From an uncultured Clostridia bacterium (GTDB taxonomy: Bacteria; Bacillota; Clostridia; TANB77; CAG-508): a DNA stretch of 64,000 nucleotides. Positions 8,803 through 17,982 of this stretch are shown here, piece after piece. Made by a program: the position numbers and the translations under genes. Position 1 is the stretch's first letter, and each line of letters opens with the position of its first letter. The DNA lies in contig CAKPHJ010000003.1 of the NCBI GenBank assembly GCA_934157205.1, positions 1 through 64,000 on the forward strand, read 5' to 3'. The notes beneath the pieces were generated by a model. It did no database searches, was not told where the DNA came from, and saw only the letters and a program-made list of their open reading frames with translations.

Positions 8803-9786
8803 TTATTCACTTTTCTTTTCTCTTGTCATTAATTCTATTACTGCTTGATTTGGATCTAATTTTTCATATATTACTTTATAAACTGTTTCTATAATTGGTG
8901 TATATACATCATGTAATTTTGCAAGTTCATATGCTACTTCAATGTTGTCTATGCTTTCTATTACCATTCCAACTTCTTTTTTGGTTTCTTCTAGGCTTTT
9001 TCCTTGACCTATTAATTTACCAGCTTTTCTATTTCTACTGTGTTCACTAAGACATGTTACAATTAAGTCTCCTAAACCACTTAAACCATATAATGTTTCT
9101 TTTTGTGCACCTAATTCTACTCCAAGTCTTGTAAGTTCTGACAAACCTCTAGTAACTAAAGCTGCAAATGTATTGTCACCTAGTCCAATACCAGAAGCAA
9201 CGCCAGCACAAAATGCAATTATATTTTTTAAAGCTCCTCCTAATTCTACGCCTTTTACATCTCTTGATGTATATATTCTCATTTTTTCACACATAAATGT
9301 GTCTTGCACACTTTTTAAAATTTCTTCATGTTTAGATGCTATTACTAAAACTGTTGGTATATCAATGCAAACTTCTTCTGCATGACTAGGTCCAGATAAT
9401 ACTCCAATTTTTGCTGTAGGCAATTCTTCTAAAATTACTTCGTCTAATGTTTTTAAACTTTCTTTTTCAAATCCTTTAGAACATATTATAATTGGTGTAT
9501 TACCAACATATTGCTTATACTTTTTAAATGTTTCTCTTGTAAATTTAGATGGTGTAACATGCAATATAAATTTACTATTTTTTATTACATCTTCAAAACT
9601 TGTTGAACATGTAATATTTTTTTCAATTTTAAGTCCAGGTAAAAACTTACACTTTCTTTCGTTATTAATATATTCTTTTTCTTCTTCTGAAAAAGACCAT
9701 ATTTTAACTTCATTTCCTAGTTTTGCTAAATGTGTAGCTAATGCTACTCCCCAACTTCCACTTCCAATAATTGCAATCTTACTCAT
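8803..9786 (-). CDS. gpsA: NAD(P)H-dependent glycerol-3-phosphate dehydrogenase
   Basis: The enzyme reduces dihydroxyacetone phosphate to sn-glycerol-3-phosphate for phospholipid synthesis. The 327-aa protein has the nucleotide-binding GSGSWG near the N-terminus, SGPSHAEEV, the catalytic-lysine segment VELGGALKNI and the conserved GLSGLGDL...SRNRKAG block. Start at 9786 is preferred because AAAGGTGAT lies at the right distance. plsY, which uses its product, is the next gene upstream. Confidence 0.97.
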   Translation of the reverse strand: MSKIAIIGSGSWGVALATHLAKLGNEVKIWSFSEEEKEYINNERKCKFLPGLKIEKNITCSTSFEDVIKNSKFILHVTPSKFTRETFKKYKQYVGNTPIIICSKGFEKESLKTLDEVILEELPTAKIGVLSGPSHAEEVCIDIPTVLVIASKHEEILKSVQDTFMCEKMRIYTSRDVKGVELGGALKNIIAFCAGVASGIGLGDNTFAALVTRGLSELTRLGVELGAQKETLYGLSGLGDLIVTCLSEHSRNRKAGKLIGQGKSLEETKKEVGMVIESIDNIEVAYELAKLHDVYTPIIETVYKVIYEKLDPNQAVIELMTREKKSE

Positions 9787-9844
9787 TTTTATCACCTTTG
9801 TATATTAAATTTAGGTTTTATGGCTGACCTATAACCCCTGTATT

Positions 9845-9876
9845 TAAAATATTTTGAAACACTAAAATATTTTAAT
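9845..9876 (-). terminator. Hairpin between plsY and gpsA
   Basis: An AAAATATTTT inverted repeat with an 8-base loop follows the plsY stop. All-AT stem, so weak; it could be attenuating rather than terminating. Confidence 0.35.
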
Positions 9877-9877
9877 T

Positions 9878-10525
9878 TTACTTGTCTGATTTAAATGACA
9901 ATTTATTTTCAGTCCCATTTAATAAGCGTTTTATATTATTTCTATGATTAAACAATACTATAATTGCCAATATTAAACTATATACAAAATATACTTTTCC
10001 GCTTTTCCCTTCTGTTAAAACTGTATAATGTTCATTTATAAACAATGTTAAAACAGGAAATAGTACAGCTGCAGAACAAGATCCAAGTGAAACCATTCTT
10101 GTTAAAGCCATTAAAACAAGGGCAAAAACAAGACAAATTAAACCTATTTGCCAATTGCTCATTAATAAAATTCCAAGTGAGGTTGCAACACCTTTTCCAC
10201 CTTTAAATCCAAAAAATATTGGAAAAGTATGACCTAAAACTACTGCTATTCCAGCAATTTGTAATAATAATTCCTTATTTGAATCTTTGACTATTGCTCC
10301 TATTAATATAGATATTATTATGGCTACTACGCCTTTTAAAATGTCACAAATTAATGTTAAAAGAGCTGCTTTTTTTCCAACAGTTCTTAACATATTCGTG
10401 CTACCAGCATTTCCACTGCCCTTTTCTCTAACATCAAATCCTGCCATTTTTTTGCTTATTATAACTGAAAAATTTACGCTCCCTATACAATATGCAATTA
10501 TTGCCATAATTATATATACTGCCAT
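9878..10525 (-). CDS. plsY: Glycerol-3-phosphate acyltransferase PlsY
   Basis: This membrane enzyme transfers an acyl group from acyl-phosphate to glycerol-3-phosphate, the first step of phosphatidic acid synthesis. The 215-aa protein has several membrane segments and the three PlsY motifs: GSGNAGSTNMLRTVGKK near residue 36, GHTFPIFFGFKGGKGVATS near 97, and the C-terminal NHRNNIKRLLNGTE. A strong GGGAGGAAT site precedes the ATG. It sits between der and gpsA, the usual Firmicute arrangement. Confidence 0.97.
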   Translation of the reverse strand: MAVYIIMAIIAYCIGSVNFSVIISKKMAGFDVREKGSGNAGSTNMLRTVGKKAALLTLICDILKGVVAIIISILIGAIVKDSNKELLLQIAGIAVVLGHTFPIFFGFKGGKGVATSLGILLMSNWQIGLICLVFALVLMALTRMVSLGSCSAAVLFPVLTLFINEHYTVLTEGKSGKVYFVYSLILAIIVLFNHRNNIKRLLNGTENKLSFKSDK

Positions 10526-10563
10526 TTTAATTCCTCCCTTTTTTATTCTTTTCTTGTTCTTTT

Positions 10564-11889
10564 TTATTCTTTATCTAATTTTTCTCTAACTATAATTCTA
10601 ACTGGTGTTCCTTCTAAACCAAATTCTTTTCTTATTTGGTTTACTAAATATCTTTCATATGAAAAATGAAATAAATCTTTATTATTTACAAATATAACAA
10701 ATGTTGGTGGCTTTGTTGAAGCTTGAGTACCATAAAGTATTTTAAGTTTTTTTCCTTTATCTGTTGGTGGTTGTACAATTGCTATTGCTTCATTTATAAC
10801 TTGATTTAAAATAGATGTAGATATTCTCATGCTATTTTGTTCATTTACTTTATTTATAAGGTCAAAAAGCTTATTAACTCTTTGCCCAGTTTTTGCAGAT
10901 ATAAATATTATTGGTGCATATGATAAATATTTTAATTTATCATATACTTCTTTTTTATATTTTTCCAATGTTCCTGTTTCTTTTTCAATTGCATCCCATT
11001 TATTTACAACTATAATAACACCTTTTCCAGCCTCATGTGCTTCTCCAGCAATTTTAGTATCTTGTTCTGTAACACCTTCTTGTGCATCTATCATCATTAA
11101 ACATACATCTGCTCTTTCTATGGCAAGTAATGTTCTCATAATACTAAATTTTTCTATTGATTCTTTTATTTTGCTTTTTTTTCTAATTCCTGCTGTATCT
11201 ATTAATACATATTTACCATTTTCGTTTTCAAATTCTGTATCTATTGCATCTCTTGTAGTTCCTGCAATATCACTAACAATTGCTCTATTTTCGCCTAAAA
11301 GTTTGTTTATTAATGATGATTTTCCTACATTTGGTTTTCCTATTACTGCTACTTTTATTATATTTGATTCTTCTTCATTTTCTTCTTTTGGTGGAAATTT
11401 TTCATATATTTCGTCTAGAACATCTCCTATACCTAGTGCATTTGTTGCTGAAATTGGGTATGGATCTCCTAAACCTAAATTATAAAATTCATACGCAGAT
11501 TCCTTGTCTTTTTGATAATTGTCTGCTTTATTACATACTAAAACAATAGGCTTTCCAGACTTTTTTAACATTAAAGCTATTTCTCTGTCTCCTGCTGTTA
11601 CTCCTTGTTTTATATCTGTTAAAAATAAAATAACATCAGCCATTGAAATTGCAAGATTTGCTTGTTCTCTCATTTGAGACAATATAATATCTTCTGAATT
11701 TGGTTCTATTCCTCCTGTGTCTATTAGTGTAAATTCTCTTCCTCTCCAATTTGTATCTGCATAAATTCTGTCTCTTGTTACTCCTGGTGTGTCTTGTACA
11801 ATTGAAATTCTACTTCCTGCTAAATAGTTAAAAAAAGTTGATTTTCCTACATTTGGTTTTCCTATAATTGCTACTATTGGTTTTGACAT
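10564..11889 (-). CDS. der: Ribosome biogenesis GTPase Der (EngA)
   Basis: Der is a tandem-GTPase needed for 50S subunit maturation. The 441-aa protein has two G domains, each starting with GKPNVGKS (about residues 10 and 184), DTGG and DTAG switch motifs, NKAD and NKWD specificity motifs, and a C-terminal KH-like domain ending GTPVRIIVREK. No good ribosome binding site is within 12 bases of the ATG. The nearest GGAAGGAG is over 30 bases upstream, and a TAG abuts the start. The first codons were copied into the neighbouring tandem duplication (see 11878-12985). Confidence 0.97.
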   Translation of the reverse strand: MSKPIVAIIGKPNVGKSTFFNYLAGSRISIVQDTPGVTRDRIYADTNWRGREFTLIDTGGIEPNSEDIILSQMREQANLAISMADVILFLTDIKQGVTAGDREIALMLKKSGKPIVLVCNKADNYQKDKESAYEFYNLGLGDPYPISATNALGIGDVLDEIYEKFPPKEENEEESNIIKVAVIGKPNVGKSSLINKLLGENRAIVSDIAGTTRDAIDTEFENENGKYVLIDTAGIRKKSKIKESIEKFSIMRTLLAIERADVCLMMIDAQEGVTEQDTKIAGEAHEAGKGVIIVVNKWDAIEKETGTLEKYKKEVYDKLKYLSYAPIIFISAKTGQRVNKLFDLINKVNEQNSMRISTSILNQVINEAIAIVQPPTDKGKKLKILYGTQASTKPPTFVIFVNNKDLFHFSYERYLVNQIRKEFGLEGTPVRIIVREKLDKE

Positions 11890-12028
11890 CTATTTTTTTG
11901 AAATAATTTGTAATTATTTCTTTCTCCTTCCTTATTTTTTTATTTAGTATATCATAACTAATTGCTAAATAACAAGTATATTATTTAATTTTAGAATAAA
12001 ATTCAAGAAATTCTAATTTTAAAAAGTG

Positions 12029-12057
12029 TTGACTTTTTATGTAAAATATGGTATATT
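12029..12057 (+). promoter_or_regulatory. Promoter of sigma-like gene 1
   Basis: TTGACT (12029-12034), exactly 17 bases, then TATATT (12052-12057): a near-consensus vegetative promoter. The same spacing recurs in copy 2. Confidence 0.85.
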
Positions 12058-12080
12058 ATATATAGTAGTTATTAGTTTAA

Positions 12081-12098
12081 GTCTTGATTTATCAAGAC
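12081..12098 (+). promoter_or_regulatory. Leader hairpin upstream of sigma-like gene 1
   Basis: GTCTTGATTTATCAAGAC is a 7-bp stem with a 4-base loop in the 5' untranslated region, followed by GCCGG. It is identical in copy 2 (12649-12666), although spacers around it have changed. It may bind a regulator or stabilise the mRNA; this is inference. Confidence 0.6.
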
Positions 12099-12125
12099 GC
12101 CGGTTATAATAAAAGGAGTTTTTTT

Positions 12126-12380
12126 ATGAATGCAAGCGACAACAACGAAATGATTGAAATGATTGAAATGGTCAAGCAGAAGCTTGGAACACCAGAAGTA
12201 AAGGAACGGATCAGCGAAGAGGAGTTATATGTTTTAAAATTGCGTTTCGGCGTAATTGATGGAAATCTTTACACCCTCAATGATACTGGAAAATTAATCG
12301 GGAAGTCACGGGAGAAAGTTCGTCAAATTGAAGCCCGTGCATTACGGAAGTTAGGCCTGAAAAAACTTTGGTCTAAGTAA
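12126..12380 (+). CDS. Small sigma-70 region 4-like protein (cassette copy 1)
   Basis: This 84-aa protein is essentially one sigma region 4 domain, without region 2. It has ELYVLKLRFGVIDG, then the recognition helix-turn-helix GKSREKVRQIEARALRKLG, as in primary sigma factors. It could bind -35 elements or act as a transcription modulator. AAAGGAG lies 7 bases before the ATG. Codon use is unlike its neighbours: CAG, CTC, CTG, GCC, CGT and three CGG codons (12207-12209, 12309-12311, 12345-12347), all at Arg residues. At least two of these are conserved in sigma factors. CGG is otherwise confined to frameshift sites here. A +1 shift at the first CGG would end the protein nine codons later. This suggests a foreign origin or special decoding. 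Confidence 0.82.
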   Translation: MNASDNNEMIEMIEMVKQKLGTPEVKERISEEELYVLKLRFGVIDGNLYTLNDTGKLIGKSREKVRQIEARALRKLGLKKLWSK

Positions 12381-12394
12381 AAACAACTCGTTTT

Positions 12395-12432
12395 CCCCTG
12401 GAATTGTATATTATACATTCCAGGGGTTTTTA
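12395..12432 (+). terminator. Terminator of sigma-like gene 1
   Basis: CCCCTGGAAT...ATTCCAGGGG stem (one bulged T compared with copy 2) followed by TTTTTAT. Strong intrinsic terminator. Confidence 0.9.
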
Positions 12433-12595
12433 TATTTAAAAAAAACACAATAAATGGTTTTGATATCTATATTTTTAAATAATTTTTAATTATTATTCCA
12501 TATTTTTTATTTAGTGTATCATAACTAATTGCTAAATAACAAGTATATTATTTAATTTTAGAATAAAATTCAAGAAATTCTAATTTTAAAAAGTG

Positions 12596-12624
12596 TTGAC
12601 TCTTTATGTAAAATACGGTATATT
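12596..12624 (+). promoter_or_regulatory. Promoter of sigma-like gene 2
   Basis: TTGACT (12596-12601), 17 bases, TATATT (12619-12624). Only a few changes from copy 1. Confidence 0.85.
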
Positions 12625-12648
12625 ATATATAGTAATTATTAGTTTTTA

Positions 12649-12666
12649 GTCTTGATTTATCAAGAC
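12649..12666 (+). promoter_or_regulatory. Leader hairpin upstream of sigma-like gene 2
   Basis: Identical 18-base inverted repeat to the one at 12081-12098, again followed by GCCGG and the AAAAGGAG ribosome binding site. Conservation while the downstream gene diverged suggests selection. Confidence 0.6.
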
Positions 12667-12689
12667 GCCGGTTTGAAAAGGAGAACAAA

Positions 12690-12929
12690 ATGGAAGAAAT
12701 GCAATATGATGATATTGATGTATTAACTGACGTTATTATTGAAGCGCTTGGTAAGAACGCTCTGGACCTAACAACAGTGGAAACTCTTGTGCTAAAGATG
12801 AGATTCGGACTTCTTTCGAATAAACAGAAAGAAGATGTCGCATCAATATTGCACCTAACAAATGAAAAAACAAAAGAAATAGAGCTAGAAGCTATGTACA
12901 AAATAATACAAAACTATATGAAAAAATAA
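12690..12929 (+). CDS. Diverged sigma-70 region 4-like protein (cassette copy 2)
   Basis: This 79-aa protein is a paralogue of the product of the gene at 12126. The alignable part is ETLVLKMRFGLLSNKQKE followed by a degenerate helix-turn-helix, ASILHLTNEKTKEIELEAMYKI. The Arg and Gln residues that contact the -35 box in copy 1 are replaced, so DNA specificity has probably changed or been lost. The N-terminus is unrelated in sequence but similarly acidic. AAAAGGAG precedes the ATG at 6-7 bases. It has no CGG codon and is closer to host codon use than copy 1. An opposite-strand frame is a shadow. Confidence 0.78.
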   Translation: MEEMQYDDIDVLTDVIIEALGKNALDLTTVETLVLKMRFGLLSNKQKEDVASILHLTNEKTKEIELEAMYKIIQNYMKK

Positions 12930-12939
12930 CTTCTTCTTC

Positions 12940-12975
12940 CCCTGGAATGTATATTATACATTCCAGGGGTTTTTA
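12940..12975 (+). terminator. Terminator of sigma-like gene 2
   Basis: A perfect 15-bp inverted repeat, CCCCTGGAATGTATA and its complement around one base, followed by TTTTT. Nearly identical to the copy 1 terminator. Confidence 0.92.
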
Positions 12976-12980
12976 TATTT

Positions 12981-13020
12981 TAAAAAAAGTCAATAAAAGC
13001 CATTCAAACGAATGGCTTTA
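12981..13020 (-). terminator. Terminator of pyk
   Basis: On the minus strand, just after the pyk stop, AAGCCATTC pairs with GAATGGCTT around a 4-base loop, followed by TTTTATTGACTTTTTTT. It faces the plus-strand terminator of the sigma cassette. Confidence 0.88.
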
Positions 13021-13024
13021 CGCG

Positions 13025-14461
13025 TTATATTCTAATAACACCACTTATTAATTTGTTATCTTCTTCAGATGATAACCATTTTTCTCCACCTTGAATTACA
13101 ACTGTATCTCCTGTTTCAAGAATATCTTTATTTTTTAATTTTTCAATTCCTGCTTCTATTGTTTTTGTAACATTTTCAGTAAAGTTTACTAATATTGGTG
13201 TAACATTCCATGCTAAAGCTAATTGACGGAAAGTTCTTTTATTATCTGTTATTGCTAAAATTGGGCATGCAGCTCCTAATCCTGATAAACGTCTTGCTGT
13301 ATTACCTGTTTTTGTATAGCAAACTATTGCGTCTGCATTTAAAACTTTAGCAGATACACATGCTGAATAAGCAAGTTTATCTTCAAATGTGTCTAATTTT
13401 GCATCTTTGTTTTCATCAAATCTTTTCCAGTAATCAATTTCTGGTTCTACTCTATTTGCTATTTTTACCATTGTTTTTACACATTCAACTGGATAGTCAC
13501 CCATAGCACATTCTCCAGAAAGCATTACTGCACTTGTTCTATCATATACAGCATTTGCAACATCTGATACTTCTGCTCTTGTTGGTAATGGTTGATGTGT
13601 CATTGATTCTAACATTTGTGTTGCTGTTATTGCTGGTTTATCAGCTCTGTTTGATAATTTTATAAGTTTCTTTTGCATTACAGGTGGTTCTGTAAAGTCT
13701 GTTTCTGTAGCCATGTCTCCACGTGCTATCATTTGGGCATCAGCTAAATTTACTATTGTTTCCATGTTTGATAGACCTTCTACATTTTCTACTTTTGTTA
13801 TTATTTGAATGTCTTTTCCACCATTTTCATCAAGTACTTTTCTTACTTGTTTTATATCGTCTGCATTTCTAGCAAATGATATTGCAACAAAGTCGTATTC
13901 ATGTTCACATGCTGTTTTTAAGTCTGCATAGTCTTTTTCAGCAAGTCCTGGTAATCTAATTATTGTTCCAGGTAAATTCATTGTTTTTCTACTTCCTAAT
14001 CCATTTCCATGAACTACTGTTGTAACAATGTCTTTTCCTACTATTTCATCTACTTTTAATTCTATAGCTCCATCATCTATTAATATTTTTGTTCCTGGTT
14101 TTACATCTTTGTATAGTTCTTTATATGATACTGATACTTTTTCTTCATCTCCAGTGATATCTTCATTTACTAATGTAAATTTTTGTCCATCTTTTAATTG
14201 TATTTTAGTGTTTTTTCCTGTGTAAAGCATTCCTGTTCTTATTTCTGGACCTTTCATATCTAGTATCATTGGGATAGGTAATTCTTTTTCTTCTCTCATT
14301 TTTATTATTGTTTCAGATTTTTCTGCTTGTTCATCCCAACTTCCATGTGAATAATTTATTCTGCATACATTTAATCCTGCTTCAAATAATTCTTCTAGTC
14401 TGTTTTCACTAGCTGGTCCTATTGTTCCTACGATTTTTGTTTTTCTTAAAACTTTTTTCAT
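13025..14461 (-). CDS. pyk: Pyruvate kinase
   Basis: The enzyme converts phosphoenolpyruvate and ADP to pyruvate and ATP, the last step of glycolysis. The 478-aa protein has VCRINYSHGSWDE, LDMKGPEIRTG, the ARGDMATE segment near residue 245, and the active-site block KPAITATQMLESM...PTRAEVSDVANAV. It lacks the extra C-terminal PEP-utiliser-like domain of Bacillus enzymes, giving the short clostridial or E. coli type. GGGAGGAAT precedes the ATG. Confidence 0.98.
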   Translation of the reverse strand: MKKVLRKTKIVGTIGPASENRLEELFEAGLNVCRINYSHGSWDEQAEKSETIIKMREEKELPIPMILDMKGPEIRTGMLYTGKNTKIQLKDGQKFTLVNEDITGDEEKVSVSYKELYKDVKPGTKILIDDGAIELKVDEIVGKDIVTTVVHGNGLGSRKTMNLPGTIIRLPGLAEKDYADLKTACEHEYDFVAISFARNADDIKQVRKVLDENGGKDIQIITKVENVEGLSNMETIVNLADAQMIARGDMATETDFTEPPVMQKKLIKLSNRADKPAITATQMLESMTHQPLPTRAEVSDVANAVYDRTSAVMLSGECAMGDYPVECVKTMVKIANRVEPEIDYWKRFDENKDAKLDTFEDKLAYSACVSAKVLNADAIVCYTKTGNTARRLSGLGAACPILAITDNKRTFRQLALAWNVTPILVNFTENVTKTIEAGIEKLKNKDILETGDTVVIQGGEKWLSSEEDNKLISGVIRI

Positions 14462-14530
14462 TTTTTTATTCCTCCCTTATCTATAAAACCAATGTCAATT
14501 ATATATCTTTTTATAGTTTGTGTCAATATT

Positions 14531-15256
14531 TTATGAAAAATTCAAAATTGAATGTAATATGGTTCCGTCTTCATTATATATTGCAACAACATTGCTTTTA
14601 TCTTCGAGTTTAGCATATTTGCATCTGACTTTTTCACCTAATTTTATTTGTTTTTTGTATTGTATTCTTACATGGTCAAATGGTCTTTGCTTGTATATTT
14701 CTTCTGGTAATGCTTCATATGCTAAATACAGATAATTTAAATTATGCATATGTCCAATAATATCTATGTCTCTCCTTTGAACTGTATATAATATTTCTGA
14801 TTCATAATTTTTAGGTTCTTTTATTTTTTCAAGTTCGTTTTTAAAAACTTTTTTTGTTAATTCAGATTGATATTTGTTTGCCATTTCTTCAGAAACTCTA
14901 GCTATTTTTTTAGTTTTACTGTTTACTAATAACCACTTTGAAGTTGCTATTACACATAAATTTGAGTTTTCATCGTATATTTCAAAGTCACGATATGCAT
15001 AAAATTTTTCTACTTTTCTAGACCATGTGTGTATATCTAAAATGTGCCCATATTTTGGTCGTTTTATTACCTCTAATTTCCAGTCAAGTAACAACCAATT
15101 TATATTTGTTTCGCTAGTGTTATTTATACCATATCCTACACTATCTGAATGATATTCTGCTATATTTTCTAAATATTCTAAAATTGCTATATTGCTTACT
15201 TCTTCGCCTGCCCATACATCTTTTAGTCCTATTTTAAATTTTTCCTTGTATATCAT
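14531..15256 (-). CDS. Acyl-ACP thioesterase
   Basis: This 241-aa double-hotdog protein is of the FatA/acyl-ACP thioesterase family, which releases free fatty acids from acyl carrier protein. Recognisable parts are the N-terminal ADVWAGEEVSNIAIL-like stretch, the WLLLDWKLEVIKRPKYG strand, ASKWLLVNSKTKKIARVSEE, and the second hotdog RRDIDIIGHMHNLNYLYLAYEALPEE containing the catalytic Asn/His region. It lies between pgi and pyk. Confidence 0.88.
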   Translation of the reverse strand: MIYKEKFKIGLKDVWAGEEVSNIAILEYLENIAEYHSDSVGYGINNTSETNINWLLLDWKLEVIKRPKYGHILDIHTWSRKVEKFYAYRDFEIYDENSNLCVIATSKWLLVNSKTKKIARVSEEMANKYQSELTKKVFKNELEKIKEPKNYESEILYTVQRRDIDIIGHMHNLNYLYLAYEALPEEIYKQRPFDHVRIQYKKQIKLGEKVRCKYAKLEDKSNVVAIYNEDGTILHSILNFS

Positions 15257-15278
15257 CTTAACTGCTTCCCTCTTTTTA

Positions 15279-16586
15279 TTAATATCCTGGTTTTTCTAAT
15301 AATTTAAACATATTTTTCTTGTATTCTTCAACCCCTGGTTGATTAAATGGGTTTACTCCTAAAATACTTCCAGACATTGCACATGCTTTTTCAAAGAAAT
15401 ATATAAGTTCTCCTAAATTTAGCTCGTCCAATTTTTCCATTGAAATAATAATATTTGGAACACCCCCTGATACGTGTGCTTGTATTGTACCTTCCATAGC
15501 TTTTTTATTAACATAGTCTAAATTTTTTCCAGCTAAATAGTTTAAACCGTCTAAATTGTCATCATCTGCATTTATTTTTATGTCAGAGTTTGGCTTATTT
15601 ATTTTTATTACAGTTTCAAATAAATTTCTTTTTCCATCTTGTATATATTGTCCCATTGAATGTAAATCTGTTGTGAAATCTACACCTGCTGGAAATATTC
15701 CTTTTTGTTCTTTTCCTTCGCTTTCTCCAAATAATTGTTTCCACCATTCAGTAAAATAATGCATTTTTGGTTCATAATTTACTAATATTTCTGTGTCTTT
15801 ATATAATTTATATAATATGTTTCTTATAACTGCATATTGGTAACATTGATTATATTTTACGTCTGGATCATCATATCTTTTTTGTGCTATTTGAGCACCT
15901 TCCATAAGTTTGTCTATATTTATGCCAGCTGTTGCTATTGGTAATAAACCAACAGCTGTTAAAACTGAATATCTTCCTCCTACATTGTTTGGAACAACAA
16001 AACTTTCATATCCTTCGTTATTTGCAAGTGTTTTTAATGCTCCTTTTTCTTTATCTGTTGTTGCATATATTCTGCTTCTTGCTTCATCTATGCCATATTT
16101 GTTTTCTAGTATTTCTCTAAAAATTCTGAAGGCAATAGCAGGTTCTGTTGTTGTTCCAGATTTTGAAATAACATTTACAGAAAAATCTTTATCTCCAATA
16201 TATTCTATAATTTCATTTATATAATTTGGACTTAAATTGTTTCCTACATATAAAATTTGTGGATATTTTCTTTGTTCTTCTGGAAGCATATTATAGAAAG
16301 AACTAGTTAATGATTCAATAACTGCTCTTGCTCCTAAATATGAACCTCCTATTCCTATTACTACTAAAATATCTGATTCATTTCTTATTTTTTCTGCTGA
16401 TTTTTTTATTCTTTCAAATTCTTCTTTGTCATAATTTGTTGGTAATTCAAGCCAACCTACAAAGTCCTTTTGGTCATTTGCTCTTCTATGTAAGTCTTTA
16501 TGTATGTTTTCTACTTGTTGTTTGTATTCTAAAATACTTTTTTTTGTAATACTTGAGTGTGTTAAATCTAAATCAATTTCAGCCAT
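15279..16586 (-). CDS. pgi: Glucose-6-phosphate isomerase
   Basis: The enzyme interconverts glucose-6-phosphate and fructose-6-phosphate. The 435-aa protein matches the short Firmicute type: [17 protein letters not shown] near residue 77, [17 protein letters not shown] near 136, the PGI signature [15 protein letters not shown], and [11 protein letters not shown] with [16 protein letters not shown] at the end. It groups with pyk and glmM around sugar-phosphate metabolism. Confidence 0.98.
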   Translation of the reverse strand: MAEIDLDLTHSSITKKSILEYKQQVENIHKDLHRRANDQKDFVGWLELPTNYDKEEFERIKKSAEKIRNESDILVVIGIGGSYLGARAVIESLTSSFYNMLPEEQRKYPQILYVGNNLSPNYINEIIEYIGDKDFSVNVISKSGTTTEPAIAFRIFREILENKYGIDEARSRIYATTDKEKGALKTLANNEGYESFVVPNNVGGRYSVLTAVGLLPIATAGINIDKLMEGAQIAQKRYDDPDVKYNQCYQYAVIRNILYKLYKDTEILVNYEPKMHYFTEWWKQLFGESEGKEQKGIFPAGVDFTTDLHSMGQYIQDGKRNLFETVIKINKPNSDIKINADDDNLDGLNYLAGKNLDYVNKKAMEGTIQAHVSGGVPNIIISMEKLDELNLGELIYFFEKACAMSGSILGVNPFNQPGVEEYKKNMFKLLEKPGY

Positions 16587-16654
16587 AATAAATTCATTCC
16601 TTTCACTTGAATTTTATATGGCTATTATATACAATATTTAATTATATTTCAAGG

Positions 16655-17861
16655 TTATTTTACTACTTCATTTATAACTTTTGACAAATATTTCATACTT
16701 GTTAAACATTGTTCTAAAGTATTTCCTGTTGCACCAATTTCAATAATATTGGCATATTTACCTGTATGTTGGTTATATCTTGAATTTGTAAGCATAATTG
16801 GTTTAAAAAGTCCTGGATATAATTCCTCTGCTTTTTCTTGTATTTTTATTGCAAATTTAAGATTTTGATTCCAATTCGGATGCCACAATCCACCTCCATT
16901 TGTGCCTATAACAAACATAATTTGTGCAGCTATATCTTCATCTCCTATTTTTACACATGGTGCATAATCACTTCTAGACCCGTACTGCATCTCTATGAAC
17001 ATCAAAAATAATGTCAGAAGGCGTTGTTTTCAAAATATTTTCAACTGTCGCTAATGACCTCGTATAAGAACCATTATATGATGGATAATCATGATATTCT
17101 CTACTATGTACAACATTATATCCATATTGTTTTAAATAATTTTCTAATTCATCTCCTACTCTTACAACCGAAAAATTTAAATCTGTTGTTCTAAATGTTC
17201 CAGTTGGTGTATATGGATATTTTTCGCTTGATGTATAACTTTCACAACTATGTGTATGAAATAAAACTATATTTTTATTTTCTATAGTAATATCAGGTGT
17301 TAACATTTCTTTTGTTAATTCATACTTTGTTTGATTTTTTATTTTTACGCTTCCATATTCGACATTATAATTTTCTGATATAGGATTATTTGTTACTACT
17401 TCTGTTTTTTCGCCAATATTAGCCATTTGTAGGTTTTGTTCTTCTTTTGTTGTTTCATTATTATTTAAACTTGTATTAGAGTTTTCGTTTTCATTTGTAT
17501 TATTTTCCTCTTTTGCAATTTTTTTATTTTCACTTTCTTGTTCAACACTTTTTATAAAACTCATTTGCGTTTTTAATATTTCTTTAAAATTATTTTCCTC
17601 TTCAGATACATCTTTTTCGTTTGATATATTTCTATATTCTTGGTTTACATTAGAAATAATTGGAATTGTTTTGTCTATAGAACTAATTAAAGTTTTTTCA
17701 GACAAAGAACTAATTTCATTTTTTATTCCATTTAGTATTTGTTTTTCTTGCTCTTTTTTAGAAAATGTTTTACTTATTGTTATAACTATTAATATTGTTA
17801 TTGCTATTCCTAAAAAGCTTTTAACTATATCTTTCATTTTTAATATAGTAACATTAAACAT
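16655..17861 (-). CDS. spoIIP: Stage II sporulation protein P, +1 frame break at CGG
   Basis: SpoIIP is a membrane-anchored cell-wall amidase/endopeptidase that works with SpoIID and SpoIIM in engulfment. The protein has an N-terminal membrane segment, an Asn/Glu-rich linker, and the catalytic domain with VLFHTHSCESYT, VVHSREYHDYPSYNGSY and FDVHRDAV. After DAV the frame meets CGG (16980-16982) and then a TAG two codons later. Skipping the C (GTA C GGG TCT AGA) gives DAVGSRSDYAPCVKI and continues to a normal end at 16655, with NQNLKFAIKIQ and the C-terminal region. The total is about 401 aa, normal for the family. It is essential for sporulation, so loss of function would be costly in a spore former. 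Confidence 0.9.
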
Positions 17862-17935
17862 ATTAAGATTTCATTCCTCTCTTTTTACCTATATCTTGTC
17901 TCATATTTATTTATATTCAAAATGCTAAAAAAATA

Positions 17936-17978
17936 GAACAAATAAGATAAATTTTAAATTTTTCTTATTTGTTCTAAA
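17936..17978 (-). terminator. Terminator of glmM
   Basis: AGAACAAATAAGA...TCTTATTTGTTCT long inverted repeat just after the glmM stop. Almost the same sequence ends metG (51046-51087). Confidence 0.75.
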
Positions 17979-17982
17979 GTAT

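Larger units (their letters stand above)
11878..12985 (+). repeat. Tandem duplication of a sigma-region-4 gene cassette
   Basis: Two copies (about 11878-12454 and 12455-12985) share an upstream region of about 170 bases with few differences, a promoter, a hairpin leader and the terminator. The coding sequences between them have diverged strongly. Copy 2 begins with TGGTTTTGATATC, a decayed match to the der start (TGGTTTTGACATC) at the beginning of copy 1. The duplication therefore happened in place beside der and carried a few der codons with it. Confidence 0.85.

Noticed and set aside
10829..11485. 218-codon plus-strand ORF opposite der
   Set aside because: Antisense shadow of der; no ribosome binding site or recognisable domain.
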